Origin: CAWBRT01 sp963832785
GTDB lineage: Bacteria; Acidobacteriota; Terriglobia; Terriglobales; Acidobacteriaceae
Assembly: GCA_963832785.1 (NCBI GenBank)
Contig: CAWHVF010000005.1
Span: 744,001-808,000, forward strand
Length of the DNA: 64,000 bases
Direction: 5' to 3'
Below the pieces are notes generated by a model. That model ran no database searches. It was not told where the DNA came from and was given only the letters and a program-made list of their open reading frames with translations. The first letter of the stretch is position 1, and every line of letters begins with the position of its first letter. Below, piece by piece: positions 17,689 through 26,640 of the stretch. The position numbers and the translations under genes are program-made.

Positions 17689-19511
17689 AGGTGATAACCA
17701 ACGTTGATTTTTCTTTCCAGGTGACAACGCAAATACTTTTCCAACTCGTCTTTCTGAAACAGCTCGCCATAATCCGAAATTCCCGCCTGCAAGGTCTCCA
17801 CCAGCAAGGGACGCAGCGGGCCGCGCAGCCACTCGTGGGCCGGAATGTCGAAGCCGACTTTCTTGCGGCGCAGCACGGTGGCCGGCAGCTTGTCTTTCAT
17901 CAGCTCTTTCAGGATAAATTTTTGCTTGCGTCCGTGCAGCTTCCATTGCGGCGGCAGGGTGGCGGCGAATTCGACGATGCGGTGATCCAGGAATGGCGGC
18001 CGGACCTCGACCGCATGGGCCATGCTCATGCGGTCCACCTTGGCCAGAATGTCGTCCGGGAGGTAGTACTTCTGGTCGAACCAGAGGAACGGGGCGATAC
18101 CGTCGCCGTTCGCCGCCGCCTCGGCCAGTTCGCGCAGGATATCGGCCAGCGCCGAAGAGCTCGCGCCGGGCGCCAGCAGGCGCTTCTGCGCGGCGGAGAA
18201 GGTTCCGTTCCAGTAGACGTGCGCTTCCGGAACCGGCAGCAGACAGCCTTCCAGAAAGCGCTTGAGCATATATTCGAAGCCGATCTTCTCGTCGGAGACC
18301 GGCAATTGCCGCGCAGAGGCGGCCAGCAGGCGGAGTAGCGGCCTCGGCAACACGCGCATGACCGCGGCGAGGCGGTTGGCCTGGTAGGTCAGATAGCCGC
18401 CAAAAAACTCGTCCGCGCCTTCACCGCTGAGGGCAACCGTGGTCTGCGTCTTGCACAACTTGGAAAGGAACCAGACCGGCAGCGCCCCGGCGTCGGCATT
18501 GGGCTCGTCGGAGTAGTAAGCGAACTCGTCGATGGCGCCCTGGAGATCAGCCCCAGGGTTCAAATCGAATTCCACGTGCTCGGTCCCGTAGCGCGCGGCC
18601 ACCTCGCGGATGAACGGGGTCTCGTCAAAGCTGCGTCCGCGAAAGGAGATGGAAAATGTCTTGAGACGCGAGCCGTACTCCGCGGCGGCGTAGTGGACGA
18701 TGGTGGAAGAATCGATGCCGCCGCTCAGCCAAACTCCCAGCGGCACGTCGGAGAGCAGATGCTCGCGAACCGACTGCTGCAACAGCGAATCAAGCTCTTC
18801 CTTGGCGCTCTCTATATCGCGGCGGGGCGCTGCCGGCGAGGGGGCCGGCAAACTCCAGTAAGCTTCCGTGCGCACGTTGCCGTTCCGCCACTCCAGCCAA
18901 TGGCCGGGCGGCAGCTTGGTAATTCCCTCGAGCAGCGTCCACGGCCAGGGGACATAGTTGAGCGCCAGATAGCAGTCCAGCCCGGCCAAGCTCAAGCGGC
19001 GTTCAAGCTGCGGGTGCACCAGAAGGGCCTTCAGCTCCGAGCCGAAGATGAGCTCGCGCCCGTGATGAGAAAGGTAGAGCGGCTTTATGCCTAAACGGTC
19101 TCGCGCCAGAACCAGGCGCCTGGCCGGCTCGTTCCACAGTGCCACGGCGAACATCCCGCGCAGACGGGCAAAGCACCTGGTATCCCACTGCATAAAGGCA
19201 TGCAGCACGGTTTCCGTGTCGCAGGCGGAGTGGAAGCGATGGCCGAGCTGCTGCAGTTCGCGCCGCAGCTCCTGGTGGTTATAAATCTCGCCGTTGAAGA
19301 CGATGACGCTGGCGCCGTCATCGGAGAAGATCGGCTGGTCGCCGGAGGCCAGATCGAGAATCTTGAGGCGGGCGGCGCCCAGCGAGACGTGGGGAGATTC
19401 AAAAACGCCCTGCTGATCCGGTCCGCGGTGGGCCAGCGTCCAGGTGGCTTGGCGGATGCGTTCGGGGTCGCGGCGCCCGTCATTATGGGTGAATCCGGCA
19501 ATTCCGCACAA
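17571..19511 (-). CDS. asnB: Asparagine synthase (glutamine-hydrolysing)
   Basis: The 646-residue protein starts MCGIAGF, with Cys2 as the N-terminal nucleophile of a class II glutamine amidotransferase domain (1-215; RGPDQQG, FNGEIYNH, SACDTETVLHAF). An ATP-pyrophosphatase synthase domain follows, with the PP-loop WLSGGIDSSTIV and LSGEGADEFFGGY. Such proteins often lie in polysaccharide clusters, where they may amidate sugars or aglycones instead of making free asparagine. The C-terminal 25 residues or so run past the usual family end and overlap the start of the ArnT-like gene. Confidence 0.92.
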   Translation of the reverse strand: MCGIAGFTHNDGRRDPERIRQATWTLAHRGPDQQGVFESPHVSLGAARLKILDLASGDQPIFSDDGASVIVFNGEIYNHQELRRELQQLGHRFHSACDTETVLHAFMQWDTRCFARLRGMFAVALWNEPARRLVLARDRLGIKPLYLSHHGRELIFGSELKALLVHPQLERRLSLAGLDCYLALNYVPWPWTLLEGITKLPPGHWLEWRNGNVRTEAYWSLPAPSPAAPRRDIESAKEELDSLLQQSVREHLLSDVPLGVWLSGGIDSSTIVHYAAAEYGSRLKTFSISFRGRSFDETPFIREVAARYGTEHVEFDLNPGADLQGAIDEFAYYSDEPNADAGALPVWFLSKLCKTQTTVALSGEGADEFFGGYLTYQANRLAAVMRVLPRPLLRLLAASARQLPVSDEKIGFEYMLKRFLEGCLLPVPEAHVYWNGTFSAAQKRLLAPGASSSALADILRELAEAAANGDGIAPFLWFDQKYYLPDDILAKVDRMSMAHAVEVRPPFLDHRIVEFAATLPPQWKLHGRKQKFILKELMKDKLPATVLRRKKVGFDIPAHEWLRGPLRPLLVETLQAGISDYGELFQKDELEKYLRCHLERKINVGYHLWGLLILFRWMKRWRVALPKPAAGELGARAGTGTYTWPS

Positions 19512-19652
19512 GGTCTGTCACTCCGGAAGCGCCACACTAGAAAATTCCAAGCCCGAGCTCCCCCAACTCAGCCCAATGCGGCACGATCAAAAGCTGATTA
19601 CCGCTTGCGATTGCACAAGCGAACTGTCCAAATTCGCGAGAACCAGCGGCGC

Positions 19653-20033
19653 TCAGGAGGCCCGGCCGATGAAAACCAGCGCCACCCCCAGGCACACCAG
19701 CCCTATGCCGATCCAGCGTGTCGGCGTCACTCGCTCGCCCAGAAACACCTGACCGCCCAGCGCGCCGGCGCCGTAGCTTAGAGCCGTAACCGGAACCACC
19801 AGGCTCACATTCTCCAGCGACAGCATTCCCAGCAGGGAAAAGAACGCGATCGTCATAAGCGCCAGGCCCATCCACATCCAGCGGTTGCGCATGATCCGCA
19901 GGATGGTGCGCAGAATCGCGGCCGGGCGAAACTGCCAGCTCTCGCCGGTACCCTTCATGGCATTGGCGACGCACAGCTCGCCTGCGGTGCCGGCTATCAT
20001 TATCAGAAAATAATACAGTATGGCAGCCTTCAT
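19653..20033 (-). CDS. Small EamA/SMR-type membrane protein (ArnF-like), half-transporter
   Basis: The 126-residue protein has four membrane helices and the SMR-fold pattern: IAGTAGELCVANAMKG in helix 1, VVPVTALSYGAGALGGQVFLGERVTPTRW in helices 3-4. It starts inside the stop codon of the gene upstream (ATGA overlap at 20030-20033), so the two are translated together. Half-size pairs of this type include ArnE/ArnF, which flip undecaprenyl-phosphate-aminoarabinose, and the ArnT-like gene nearby makes a lipid-linked-sugar flippase the best guess (inference). Confidence 0.75.
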   Translation of the reverse strand: MKAAILYYFLIMIAGTAGELCVANAMKGTGESWQFRPAAILRTILRIMRNRWMWMGLALMTIAFFSLLGMLSLENVSLVVPVTALSYGAGALGGQVFLGERVTPTRWIGIGLVCLGVALVFIGRAS

Positions 20034-20449
20034 GGTTTTGGCCCGGTCGTATGCGGAGGAGTGTAGCCGACCACGAACACTCCCAGGCAGATCACCGCAA
20101 TGCCGATCCATGCCGTGGTAGTGACGCTTTCGCCCAGGACATACTTTCCCAGCAGCGCCACCACCGCATAGGCCAGCGACGATGCCGGCTGAACGTAGCT
20201 GTAATCGGCCCAGGAGAGTGCCAGCAGGTAGGTGATAAAAAAAGCCAGCAGCGAGGCGATGCCCAGCCAGATCCACGACGACTTCAAGACCAGCGCCAGC
20301 ACGCGGGCCAGTTGCTCGCCCGAGGCCGTGTCCACCGGCCCAATCCGCTTCATTCCCTTCCCCAGGAGAATGTTCCCCACGGGGCCGAAGAGAATCATCA
20401 AACAGATTGCCGCATAGGTCCTGAATCGAAAAGTCGACGATCGCGTCAT
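20030..20449 (-). CDS. Small EamA/SMR-type membrane protein (ArnE-like), partner half-transporter
   Basis: The 139-residue protein has four hydrophobic helices (LMILFGPVGNILLGKGM, IASLLAFFITYLLALSWADYSYVQPASSLAYAVVALLGKYVLGE, TAWIGIAVICLGVFVVGY). The P-A-x-S-L-A-Y-A and G-E-x-V-T motifs match its downstream partner, so the pair look like diverged duplicates forming a heterodimer. The ATG at 20449 is preferred over an upstream in-frame start. It opens a two-gene operon upstream of asnB and the ArnT-like gene, on the same strand. Confidence 0.75.
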   Translation of the reverse strand: MTRSSTFRFRTYAAICLMILFGPVGNILLGKGMKRIGPVDTASGEQLARVLALVLKSSWIWLGIASLLAFFITYLLALSWADYSYVQPASSLAYAVVALLGKYVLGESVTTTAWIGIAVICLGVFVVGYTPPHTTGPKP

Positions 20450-20676
20450 CGGCTGGTCTGCAATCTGGGCTGGCGCCAACAGCTAAGGCATTTATCTCCC
20501 GGAATGAGAATAGGATACGACATGACGGCGAGGAGCACCAGCTTCTTGTTAAAGGGATCGTCAGGGCGATAACTGGGAGGGAGTGGCGAAGTGCGCGCGG
20601 CTGGCAGCGCGCTTTAGTCCAAGCGGCCCACGCGTAAGCCAGCCGCTTCTACTGATACACGACCACCCAACCCGCC

Positions 20677-22686
20677 CTAATAAGCAATCTCGCTCACCCA
20701 CTCTTTGCGCTGCAATGTTCCGGTGATGACAGTAGAGTAATCGGTACTCCCGGAGGTAGTGGTTACCGTAGTAGATGGGAAGAACGGCGGAGCGAATCCT
20801 CCGCCCTGGTATCGGCGGTCGTAGATGATATTGCGGGTGTTGATCGTGCCTGCCGGCATGACTTGCGCGATGTTCTGAATGCGCCCGCCAACAATGGACA
20901 GCGTGTTGATTGTGTTGCCATCGGCCACGCTGATACTTCCCTTGCAGATGTAGCTCAGGCTGCAGGATGAGTTGCTGTCCGCCGTCGAGGTGGCGGCTAT
21001 GCTGGCGTCGATTTCCAGGTTGCCGCCGCCGCTGCCTGGAGGATTGAGAATGACGGTGCCATTGGCGGTAAAGATTCCCAGCGCCTGCCCGTTGTTGTTG
21101 CCGGTAATCAGCGAGCCCACCGGAGTGCTGCCGGCGGCCGTGAGCGTAACGGGTTCCGTCTTGTAGAGGATGTTGTTGGTAATGGTGATGTTGTTGGCAG
21201 CGGTAACCGTGATCGCGTTTCCATCCTGAATAGCGGCGCCGGTGCTTCCGGGCCCGGACAACGACGTAATGTTGCCGTTAACATACAGCATGGTGGCGTT
21301 GCTCGGCGTCCCGCCGGAACTCAGATACATTACCGGGACCCCGCTGATCGTCTTGGTGGTTGTGGTGCTTCCCGTCGTTGAAGAAAAGGTCGTAGTGTTG
21401 GCCGTGTTGTCTATGGTGATGGTGGTCGTCGTGGAGCCCTGGGCTATGGTGTAGACTTGGGCGGTGTTGCCGCTGGCCGTGAGCGTTACGCTGGCATCGC
21501 CCTGGACGTAAATGCCTCCCCCGTTGAAGGTGGCCGCCCCCGTTTGCGGGTTGATAGTGTAAGGCAAATAGACGCCGCTGCTGGCGCCGTTAATGTTATA
21601 CGCGTTGCCGTTTACATCCTTCACGCTGCCGTTCAGATCCGAATTAGTGACTTGGGCATTGCTGGTTCCCTGACTGTCGAGAACCGCCCGTGCCTGGTTG
21701 TAATCATTGGCCGGCACGGGAAGCGCGTTTTGGCCAAGATTCAGGCCGCCCTGGAAGGTGGGAGCAATAGTCTGCCCTCCTCCCCACCCATACTGGTTAT
21801 AAGTATAAGAGGGCTGTGAAGACGAGTAACACGCGTTGGAGCCGAAGTAATAGCCGGCCGTCGAGGAGACGCTGCCGACCGGATCGGTGAAGGTGTAGGT
21901 ATAGTCGTCGCCGAAGGTCCAGGAGCCGTTGGTAAACTGCGGTCCGGTGATGGTGCCGCCTATCAACTCCGCGTTGCACTGCGGGCTGACATTCAGGAAG
22001 GTGCCCCAGGCAGAGAATTTCCGCGCCGTAGACAGCGAGGAGCTTGCCGTTACGTTGATGATGAGGTCGCCTTCCTCGCGCACCGCTGCATTTTGCCCTC
22101 CCTGCGAGATGCCGATGGCGCGAACCACATACTGGTAATCGTATGCATATTGATAGCCGGTGTACCCGGACGGCGGCGCGGGACAAGTTCCGTTGGTTTG
22201 CGTAGTGGTCGAGCCGCCGGTTGGAGTGACCGAGCAAGTGGCGAGCTTAAGAGAAGTGTTGGCCGTCGAGCTCCCGCTCGGCGTGCTGGTGTCCAGATAA
22301 AACTGCGCCGGCCAGGAGGAAGTGGCCGCAATCGTGACCGGCGAGCTTGCCGAAGTGCTGAATTCGCCCAGCACGGTGGAGAGCACGCTGGACTCGGTCC
22401 CATTGGTGATCGGGGCCGAGCTGGTCGAGAACGAACTGCTCACCGAGCCAATGAGCTGGTTGAGCATTTCCTGCCGGGCCAGCGCCAGGCCCGAGTCGGC
22501 AGCGTAAAACGAGCCGCGGAAGCTGCCGAAATAGCCGTTCATCAGTACGTCCGAGTTCAGTGTGACCGCCATCACGCTGCTCAGGCCGGTGACCAGCAGC
22601 AGCATCAGCAGGGCGGCGATCAGCGCCGTCCCGCGCTCGCCGCGCCGGCGCCGCTCCTCGCCAATCGATTTGATCTCCGCTTGCAT
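20677..22686 (-). CDS. PilX-like pilus assembly / pseudopilin-operon protein
   Basis: The 669-residue protein begins with a short charged cytosolic stretch and one membrane helix (GTALIAALLMLLLVTGLSSVMAVTLNSD), followed by FYAADSGLALARQEMLNQL. This is the N-terminal pattern of PilX and related type IV pilus assembly proteins. The long remainder is rich in Ser, Thr, Gly and Asn and looks like a beta-rich surface domain. The ATG at 22686 follows AGGTGG with a good spacer; a GTG at 22695 is the alternative. It is the last gene of the pseudopilin operon. Confidence 0.78.
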   Translation of the reverse strand: MQAEIKSIGEERRRRGERGTALIAALLMLLLVTGLSSVMAVTLNSDVLMNGYFGSFRGSFYAADSGLALARQEMLNQLIGSVSSSFSTSSAPITNGTESSVLSTVLGEFSTSASSPVTIAATSSWPAQFYLDTSTPSGSSTANTSLKLATCSVTPTGGSTTTQTNGTCPAPPSGYTGYQYAYDYQYVVRAIGISQGGQNAAVREEGDLIINVTASSSLSTARKFSAWGTFLNVSPQCNAELIGGTITGPQFTNGSWTFGDDYTYTFTDPVGSVSSTAGYYFGSNACYSSSQPSYTYNQYGWGGGQTIAPTFQGGLNLGQNALPVPANDYNQARAVLDSQGTSNAQVTNSDLNGSVKDVNGNAYNINGASSGVYLPYTINPQTGAATFNGGGIYVQGDASVTLTASGNTAQVYTIAQGSTTTTITIDNTANTTTFSSTTGSTTTTKTISGVPVMYLSSGGTPSNATMLYVNGNITSLSGPGSTGAAIQDGNAITVTAANNITITNNILYKTEPVTLTAAGSTPVGSLITGNNNGQALGIFTANGTVILNPPGSGGGNLEIDASIAATSTADSNSSCSLSYICKGSISVADGNTINTLSIVGGRIQNIAQVMPAGTINTRNIIYDRRYQGGGFAPPFFPSTTVTTTSGSTDYSTVITGTLQRKEWVSEIAY

Positions 22687-22695
22687 GGGTTCCAC

Positions 22696-23826
22696 CTATT
22701 TGTCCAGCATGCTGAGGTTGCGCGGGCTGACCACCGTCGATACGGCCTCGACGCGGTACTGCCCGTTGTCAAATCCGTTCTTGTAAGGGTTGGTCGGGTC
22801 GATATTGGTTCGGCCGATCAGCGACACGCGCAAAGATCGAATCAGGCTGAAGTCATTCGGGTAGTAGTAATTGGCCGGGTTATAAATGTAATTGGATACG
22901 TCGTTTCCCGAGGGGTTGGTTACGTTCAGCGACCCGCCCCAGGTCATGGCGCCAACCTTGAAGCCGATAATGCGATCCGCGATGACGCTGGCCACGCCGC
23001 TCTGGGGGGTCCTGACCAGCCGGGGATCGCCCGGGTTAGTGGTGGTGTCGACCGAGTAGGTGATGACCGCCAGCTTGAGAGCATAGTCGTTCACGCCGAA
23101 CGCGCTGGTCATTGCGCCAGTGCCGGTCTTGGCGACCAGGTATGGGTCGCTCGGATTCGAGTAGCATGGAGGGCCAGTGCCATCACCGCAGGCCTGGGAC
23201 GACTTGTTGGTCTTCGTAAACGAGATAGTGATGTTATTCCCGCTGTAGGTGGCGTTCCCGCTCAGAATGACCGTCATGAACCGCGGCTGACCGGTGGGGC
23301 TGCCCTGGGTCGAAGTGGCAATCAACATCAGTTCGCTTCCGCTGGTGTAGGCGGCGGCGATCTGGGCGGCCGTCATAGTCGCATTTGGCGCCGGCGTGAG
23401 CGTCATCGTACCGCTGGCGCTGGTGTCGAAGGTGGCCGTCGGGACCGTCGGTGAGACGGTGCTGAAATCCAGGATATTCAGGGTATCGAAGCACTGGGCG
23501 GTGTAAAGCCCGCCGGCGTAACAACTGGTCGTGGGATTGTTGTTGGAGATGGTGATGCCGATGGGCGCGCCTGGAACGTAGATGTTGGGGTAGTAGCCGG
23601 TGCCGGCGTTCATTACGTCGATCTGGATTTGCGCGATGGAATTGCGCAGCGCTATGTTCATGGCCGACTGCGCCTGCTGCGTGCCGTAAGCGGTCGCGCC
23701 ACGCCGCACCAGAGTCAGCGCCACGGTGGCAATGGTCAGGAAGACGAACATCACGACCGTCACCTCGATGAGGCTGAAGCCGGCGTTGTTTGACTTGGCA
23801 CGCGTATTGTTCTCGACGTAGGTCAT
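22696..23826 (-). CDS. PilW-like minor pseudopilin
   Basis: The 376-residue protein has a class III prepilin signal: a basic leader ending in Gly, then FSLIEVTVVMFVFLTIATVALTLV with Glu at +5. The C-terminal domain is Thr- and Asn-rich, like PilW-type minor pilins. Its ATG overlaps the stop of the upstream PilV-like gene (23823-23826) and its stop is next to the PilX start, so the genes are co-translated. It probably helps prime assembly of a type IV pilus or type II-like pseudopilus. Confidence 0.78.
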   Translation of the reverse strand: MTYVENNTRAKSNNAGFSLIEVTVVMFVFLTIATVALTLVRRGATAYGTQQAQSAMNIALRNSIAQIQIDVMNAGTGYYPNIYVPGAPIGITISNNNPTTSCYAGGLYTAQCFDTLNILDFSTVSPTVPTATFDTSASGTMTLTPAPNATMTAAQIAAAYTSGSELMLIATSTQGSPTGQPRFMTVILSGNATYSGNNITISFTKTNKSSQACGDGTGPPCYSNPSDPYLVAKTGTGAMTSAFGVNDYALKLAVITYSVDTTTNPGDPRLVRTPQSGVASVIADRIIGFKVGAMTWGGSLNVTNPSGNDVSNYIYNPANYYYPNDFSLIRSLRVSLIGRTNIDPTNPYKNGFDNGQYRVEAVSTVVSPRNLSMLDK

Positions 23827-24536
23827 GGCCTGACAGTGCTCATCTGAAACGCCACCGGCGGCTGCTCGAACACATTGGTCAGCGTGACGCTCACGTTTAT
23901 GCGCCGCACCCCGCCGATACTGTGGCCGTTGATGGTAACCGGGCTTTCGATCATCCAGCGCCGGTGAAAGGTCAGCACGTCCGGGCCGGCCGTTGGGGCC
24001 GTCGAGTTGCACTGGGTATCGCTGACCTGGCCGCTCACCTGGTGATAAAAAATGTTGTAACAGACGCCTCCGCTGCCATTGGAGATAGTCTGAACAGTCG
24101 TAACCGCCCCATCCCCGGTCGCCGTCTGCCCTCCCGAGGCAGACAGTTGTACGTCGTCATAGTAGTAAATCGTGACGGTCGAGCCGACCGTTATAGACTG
24201 TGAAGTATCCGAAGAGAGGCTGCCTACCGAAGTGCTGCCGGCCGGTATGGTGACCTGAGCATCGGCCGAGGGATAGCGGATCAGGTCCTCAAGCTTTTCC
24301 GAGGCGAGACCCGAGGCCATGGTCATATAGCGCGAACGCTCCGTGCCATGAGCGCTTCTCACCACCAGCAGTGCCACGGCAAGCAGGCCAACGCTCAGGA
24401 TGGCAATCGCGATCATCATCTCCAGCAGCGTGAAGCCGCACTCTTTCGTCAGCGCCGTGTTCGCGCTTGCCGGAGCCGAGGCCGGCCTCAGCCGAGGAGT
24501 CCAGCGGCCGTTATGGGGTGACCGTGATCTGTCCAT
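23823..24536 (-). CDS. PilV-like minor pseudopilin
   Basis: The 237-residue protein carries the prepilin motif ECG-FTLLEMMIAIAILSVGLLAVALLVV, with Glu at +5 after the cleavage site, preceded by an unusually long leader of about 33 residues. The body has YDDVQLSAS and RRINVSVTLTNVF strand-like segments. The leader overlaps the end of the upstream GspH-like gene by 26 bases, so a later non-ATG start is possible, but no clear one is seen. Confidence 0.75.
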   Translation of the reverse strand: MDRSRSPHNGRWTPRLRPASAPASANTALTKECGFTLLEMMIAIAILSVGLLAVALLVVRSAHGTERSRYMTMASGLASEKLEDLIRYPSADAQVTIPAGSTSVGSLSSDTSQSITVGSTVTIYYYDDVQLSASGGQTATGDGAVTTVQTISNGSGGVCYNIFYHQVSGQVSDTQCNSTAPTAGPDVLTFHRRWMIESPVTINGHSIGGVRRINVSVTLTNVFEQPPVAFQMSTVRP

Positions 24537-25047
24537 AGCAACCCACAGTTATTGTCTTGGTCGTGCCCCGGTAACTCAACGTAAAGGGCGCCAGGGTCGG
24601 GCAGCTCGTCGTCCCTTCGGTGGTTTGCACCGCGCCGCCCGGGCGCAGGTAGAAGGTCGTATCTGCCGACAGCGTCACCCCGGACCCGGCCCCGGAAAAT
24701 GCCACCGGGTTCGGCAAAAACGGCTGTCCGCCAGGGGTCTTTGGCGCATGCCCGTTGGTATAAGCCCCGGTTGTCGCATAGACGTTGCAGGTCGAGCAAA
24801 ACGCCGCCTGGTAGGTATTCGTCGCCTTGCTGAACGTCACCTTCATTGGAAGGGTGGTCGAGATGGCTTCCATACGCGTTGCCTGAATGGCGCCGGTAAT
24901 CGCCATCACCGCATTCTGCAGCCTGAAATTGCTGATGATCGTATTGGCTATCGGTACAGCTATGGCCATTATGACGGCTGCGATCGTCACTACGACGATG
25001 GTATCGATCAGGGTAAAGCCGCGGACATTTGTGTCCAGTCGCTGCAT
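24511..25047 (-). CDS. GspH/FimT-type minor pseudopilin
   Basis: The 178-residue protein has a short leader ending in R-G, then FTLIDTIVVVTIAAVIMAIAVPI, the N-terminal helix of GspH/FimT pseudopilins, and a C-terminal domain with RPGGAVQTTEG and LSYRGTTKTITV. Position +5 is Asp instead of the nearly invariant Glu. The ATG at 25047 is preferred over a TTG at 25068. It is the first gene of a four-gene minus-strand operon. Confidence 0.8.
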   Translation of the reverse strand: MQRLDTNVRGFTLIDTIVVVTIAAVIMAIAVPIANTIISNFRLQNAVMAITGAIQATRMEAISTTLPMKVTFSKATNTYQAAFCSTCNVYATTGAYTNGHAPKTPGGQPFLPNPVAFSGAGSGVTLSADTTFYLRPGGAVQTTEGTTSCPTLAPFTLSYRGTTKTITVGCYGQITVTP

Positions 25048-25124
25048 GCGGTCATGCGCTGAAGGCAAGCAGACAACAGCCTCCCACGCCGTGGTTGCAG
25101 GCTACAGCCGGAGTACTGAATTCA

Positions 25125-25142
25125 GCAACTTACGAAGGTAAC
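25125..25142 (-). promoter_or_regulatory. Palindromic motif upstream of the pseudopilin operon
   Basis: The minus strand reads GTTACCTTCGTAAGTTGC, about 80 bases before the first pseudopilin start. It matches ATTACCTCCGTAACTTGC upstream of a PEP-CTERM gene at 15 of 18 positions, and ATTACCTTAGTAACCTGC upstream of another. It is a candidate binding site for a shared regulator. Confidence 0.5.
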
Positions 25143-25261
25143 TGGACCATTCGTCACGGCTTGTAGGCCGGCGTAGGCCAGGCAGCCGCCACTACGGCAC
25201 GGCACGTGCTCGGGACAGCCACCGATTGGCGTATGAGAGCGCCTGCCTAGGGGCGTCAATA

Positions 25262-25372
25262 AGTGTCAGGGAAGTTTTTGCGCAAAAAGAAAAGCCGCTC
25301 ATTTCGAGCGACTTAGCGGATGATAGTTGGTAGCGCTACCGGGAATCGAACCCGGGTTTGAAGATTGAGAAT
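25262..25372 (-). repeat. attL: displaced 3' end of tRNA-Glu plus its terminator
   Basis: Positions 25328-25372 are identical over 45 bp to the 3' part of the tRNA-Glu gene at 32469-32513. The similarity continues outward for another 65 bases or so with a few mismatches and includes the GCTC-GAAAT-GAGC terminator hairpin. It marks the left end of an integrated element. Confidence 0.92.
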
Positions 25373-25462
25373 ATCCCTACGTAGCTAACGCCGTCAATGA
25401 GTTACAGCCTGTTGTGACCATCCTGTGTACCGCCCGGTGTACCAGCAACCAGAAAAACGCCC

Positions 25463-26617
25463 CTATTGGACTGCGGCGCTTGCCTCTGGGAATGCGGCGG
25501 CGATTCCTTCCGCGACGTTGCGCGTTTGATAGGCCACAAACTTGTTGAATCCGGCGGCGACGTGTGTTTCCGTCACGTGGACGTAGTAGCGAGCGGCAAC
25601 GGAAGGCGAACTATGCCCCATCAATCCCGCTAAGGTGTAGCGATCCATGCCGGACTGTGCGGCCCGCGTTCCGAACGTGTGACGCCAGCAGTAGAACTCG
25701 AATGGCTCCAGCTTGGCATCTGCGATAGCCTCTTCGTGCGGATGCTGAAACGAAACGATATGCCCTGTGTTGCCATCGCCCGGAAACACAAACGCCGCTC
25801 GCTTTGGCTTCGCCTCAGCCGCTTTCTTGCGGCGCTGGAGCACCTCAGCCGCACGCGGGGTGAGAGGCAGGCTGCGCTGTGCGGCATCCGTCTTGCCTTG
25901 GCGAACGTGAATCACTCCATTGGGAGTCTCAGGCCGCGCCGTCAAATCCACATCGACCCATTTCAGCGGGAACAATTCACTGTTGGGGCGCATCCCGGTA
26001 TCGACGGCAAGAATCGTGACATCGCGGAGATTGTCGGACGCCTTCGCCAAGTATCGCGCCTCTTCGATGAAACTCAGCACACGTTCCCGCCCCTTTTGTG
26101 AAAGTTCATGGATTATCGGAGCACGGTCCAACCTGCCCCATTCCACGGCGAGACGGAGAATTCGCCGCAACGTGCGCAGATCGCCGTTCACGGTGACAAC
26201 GGAGTTCTTGGCGACTTCCTGCCGATACCGCACGTAACGGCTCACCGTTTCGCCTGTAATCGCGTCCAGCGGGGCATCTGCGATGGCGGCGAATGCCAAC
26301 AGTCTTTCGAGGCTACCCGCGTAGAACCTGTGCGTACCCGCTTTTTTGTTCGCTCTGGCGTCCGCCAGAAATTCCTTGGCGAATGAACGGAACGCGGGCG
26401 GGGCGCTCGTTGTCTGTTTTGGCCACAGATCATTCGGGTGAATTTCCCCAAGCCTCAGCGCTCGCCGGTGTTCGTCCTCGATTTCCTTGGCGCGTTCTTT
26501 GTTGGTGGTTTTTGCACAGCGGCGAATGCGGAAAGATTCTTTCATGCCGTCTGCGTTTTTAAGTGTCCAGCGGAAATTGTAGTGATAGTAGCCGCCTTTT
26601 TTGCGTCTATAAACCAT
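25463..26617 (-). CDS. int: Tyrosine recombinase (phage-type integrase)
   Basis: The 384-residue protein has an N-terminal arm-type domain, a core-binding SAM-like domain (about 75-165) and a catalytic domain. The active-site residues are an Arg in DTGMRPNSELFPLKW, a Lys in RQGKTD, an Arg in FYCWRHTFGT, a His in LMGHSS and the nucleophile Tyr in ARYYVHV. The H of the usual HxxR is Tyr here. It should catalyse recombination between attP and the tRNA-Glu 3' end. The stop lies about 90 bases from attL, the typical place for an integrase. Confidence 0.93.
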   Translation of the reverse strand: MVYRRKKGGYYHYNFRWTLKNADGMKESFRIRRCAKTTNKERAKEIEDEHRRALRLGEIHPNDLWPKQTTSAPPAFRSFAKEFLADARANKKAGTHRFYAGSLERLLAFAAIADAPLDAITGETVSRYVRYRQEVAKNSVVTVNGDLRTLRRILRLAVEWGRLDRAPIIHELSQKGRERVLSFIEEARYLAKASDNLRDVTILAVDTGMRPNSELFPLKWVDVDLTARPETPNGVIHVRQGKTDAAQRSLPLTPRAAEVLQRRKKAAEAKPKRAAFVFPGDGNTGHIVSFQHPHEEAIADAKLEPFEFYCWRHTFGTRAAQSGMDRYTLAGLMGHSSPSVAARYYVHVTETHVAAGFNKFVAYQTRNVAEGIAAAFPEASAAVQ

Positions 26618-26640
26618 CTCAGCACCTCACTTTCAGTTTG

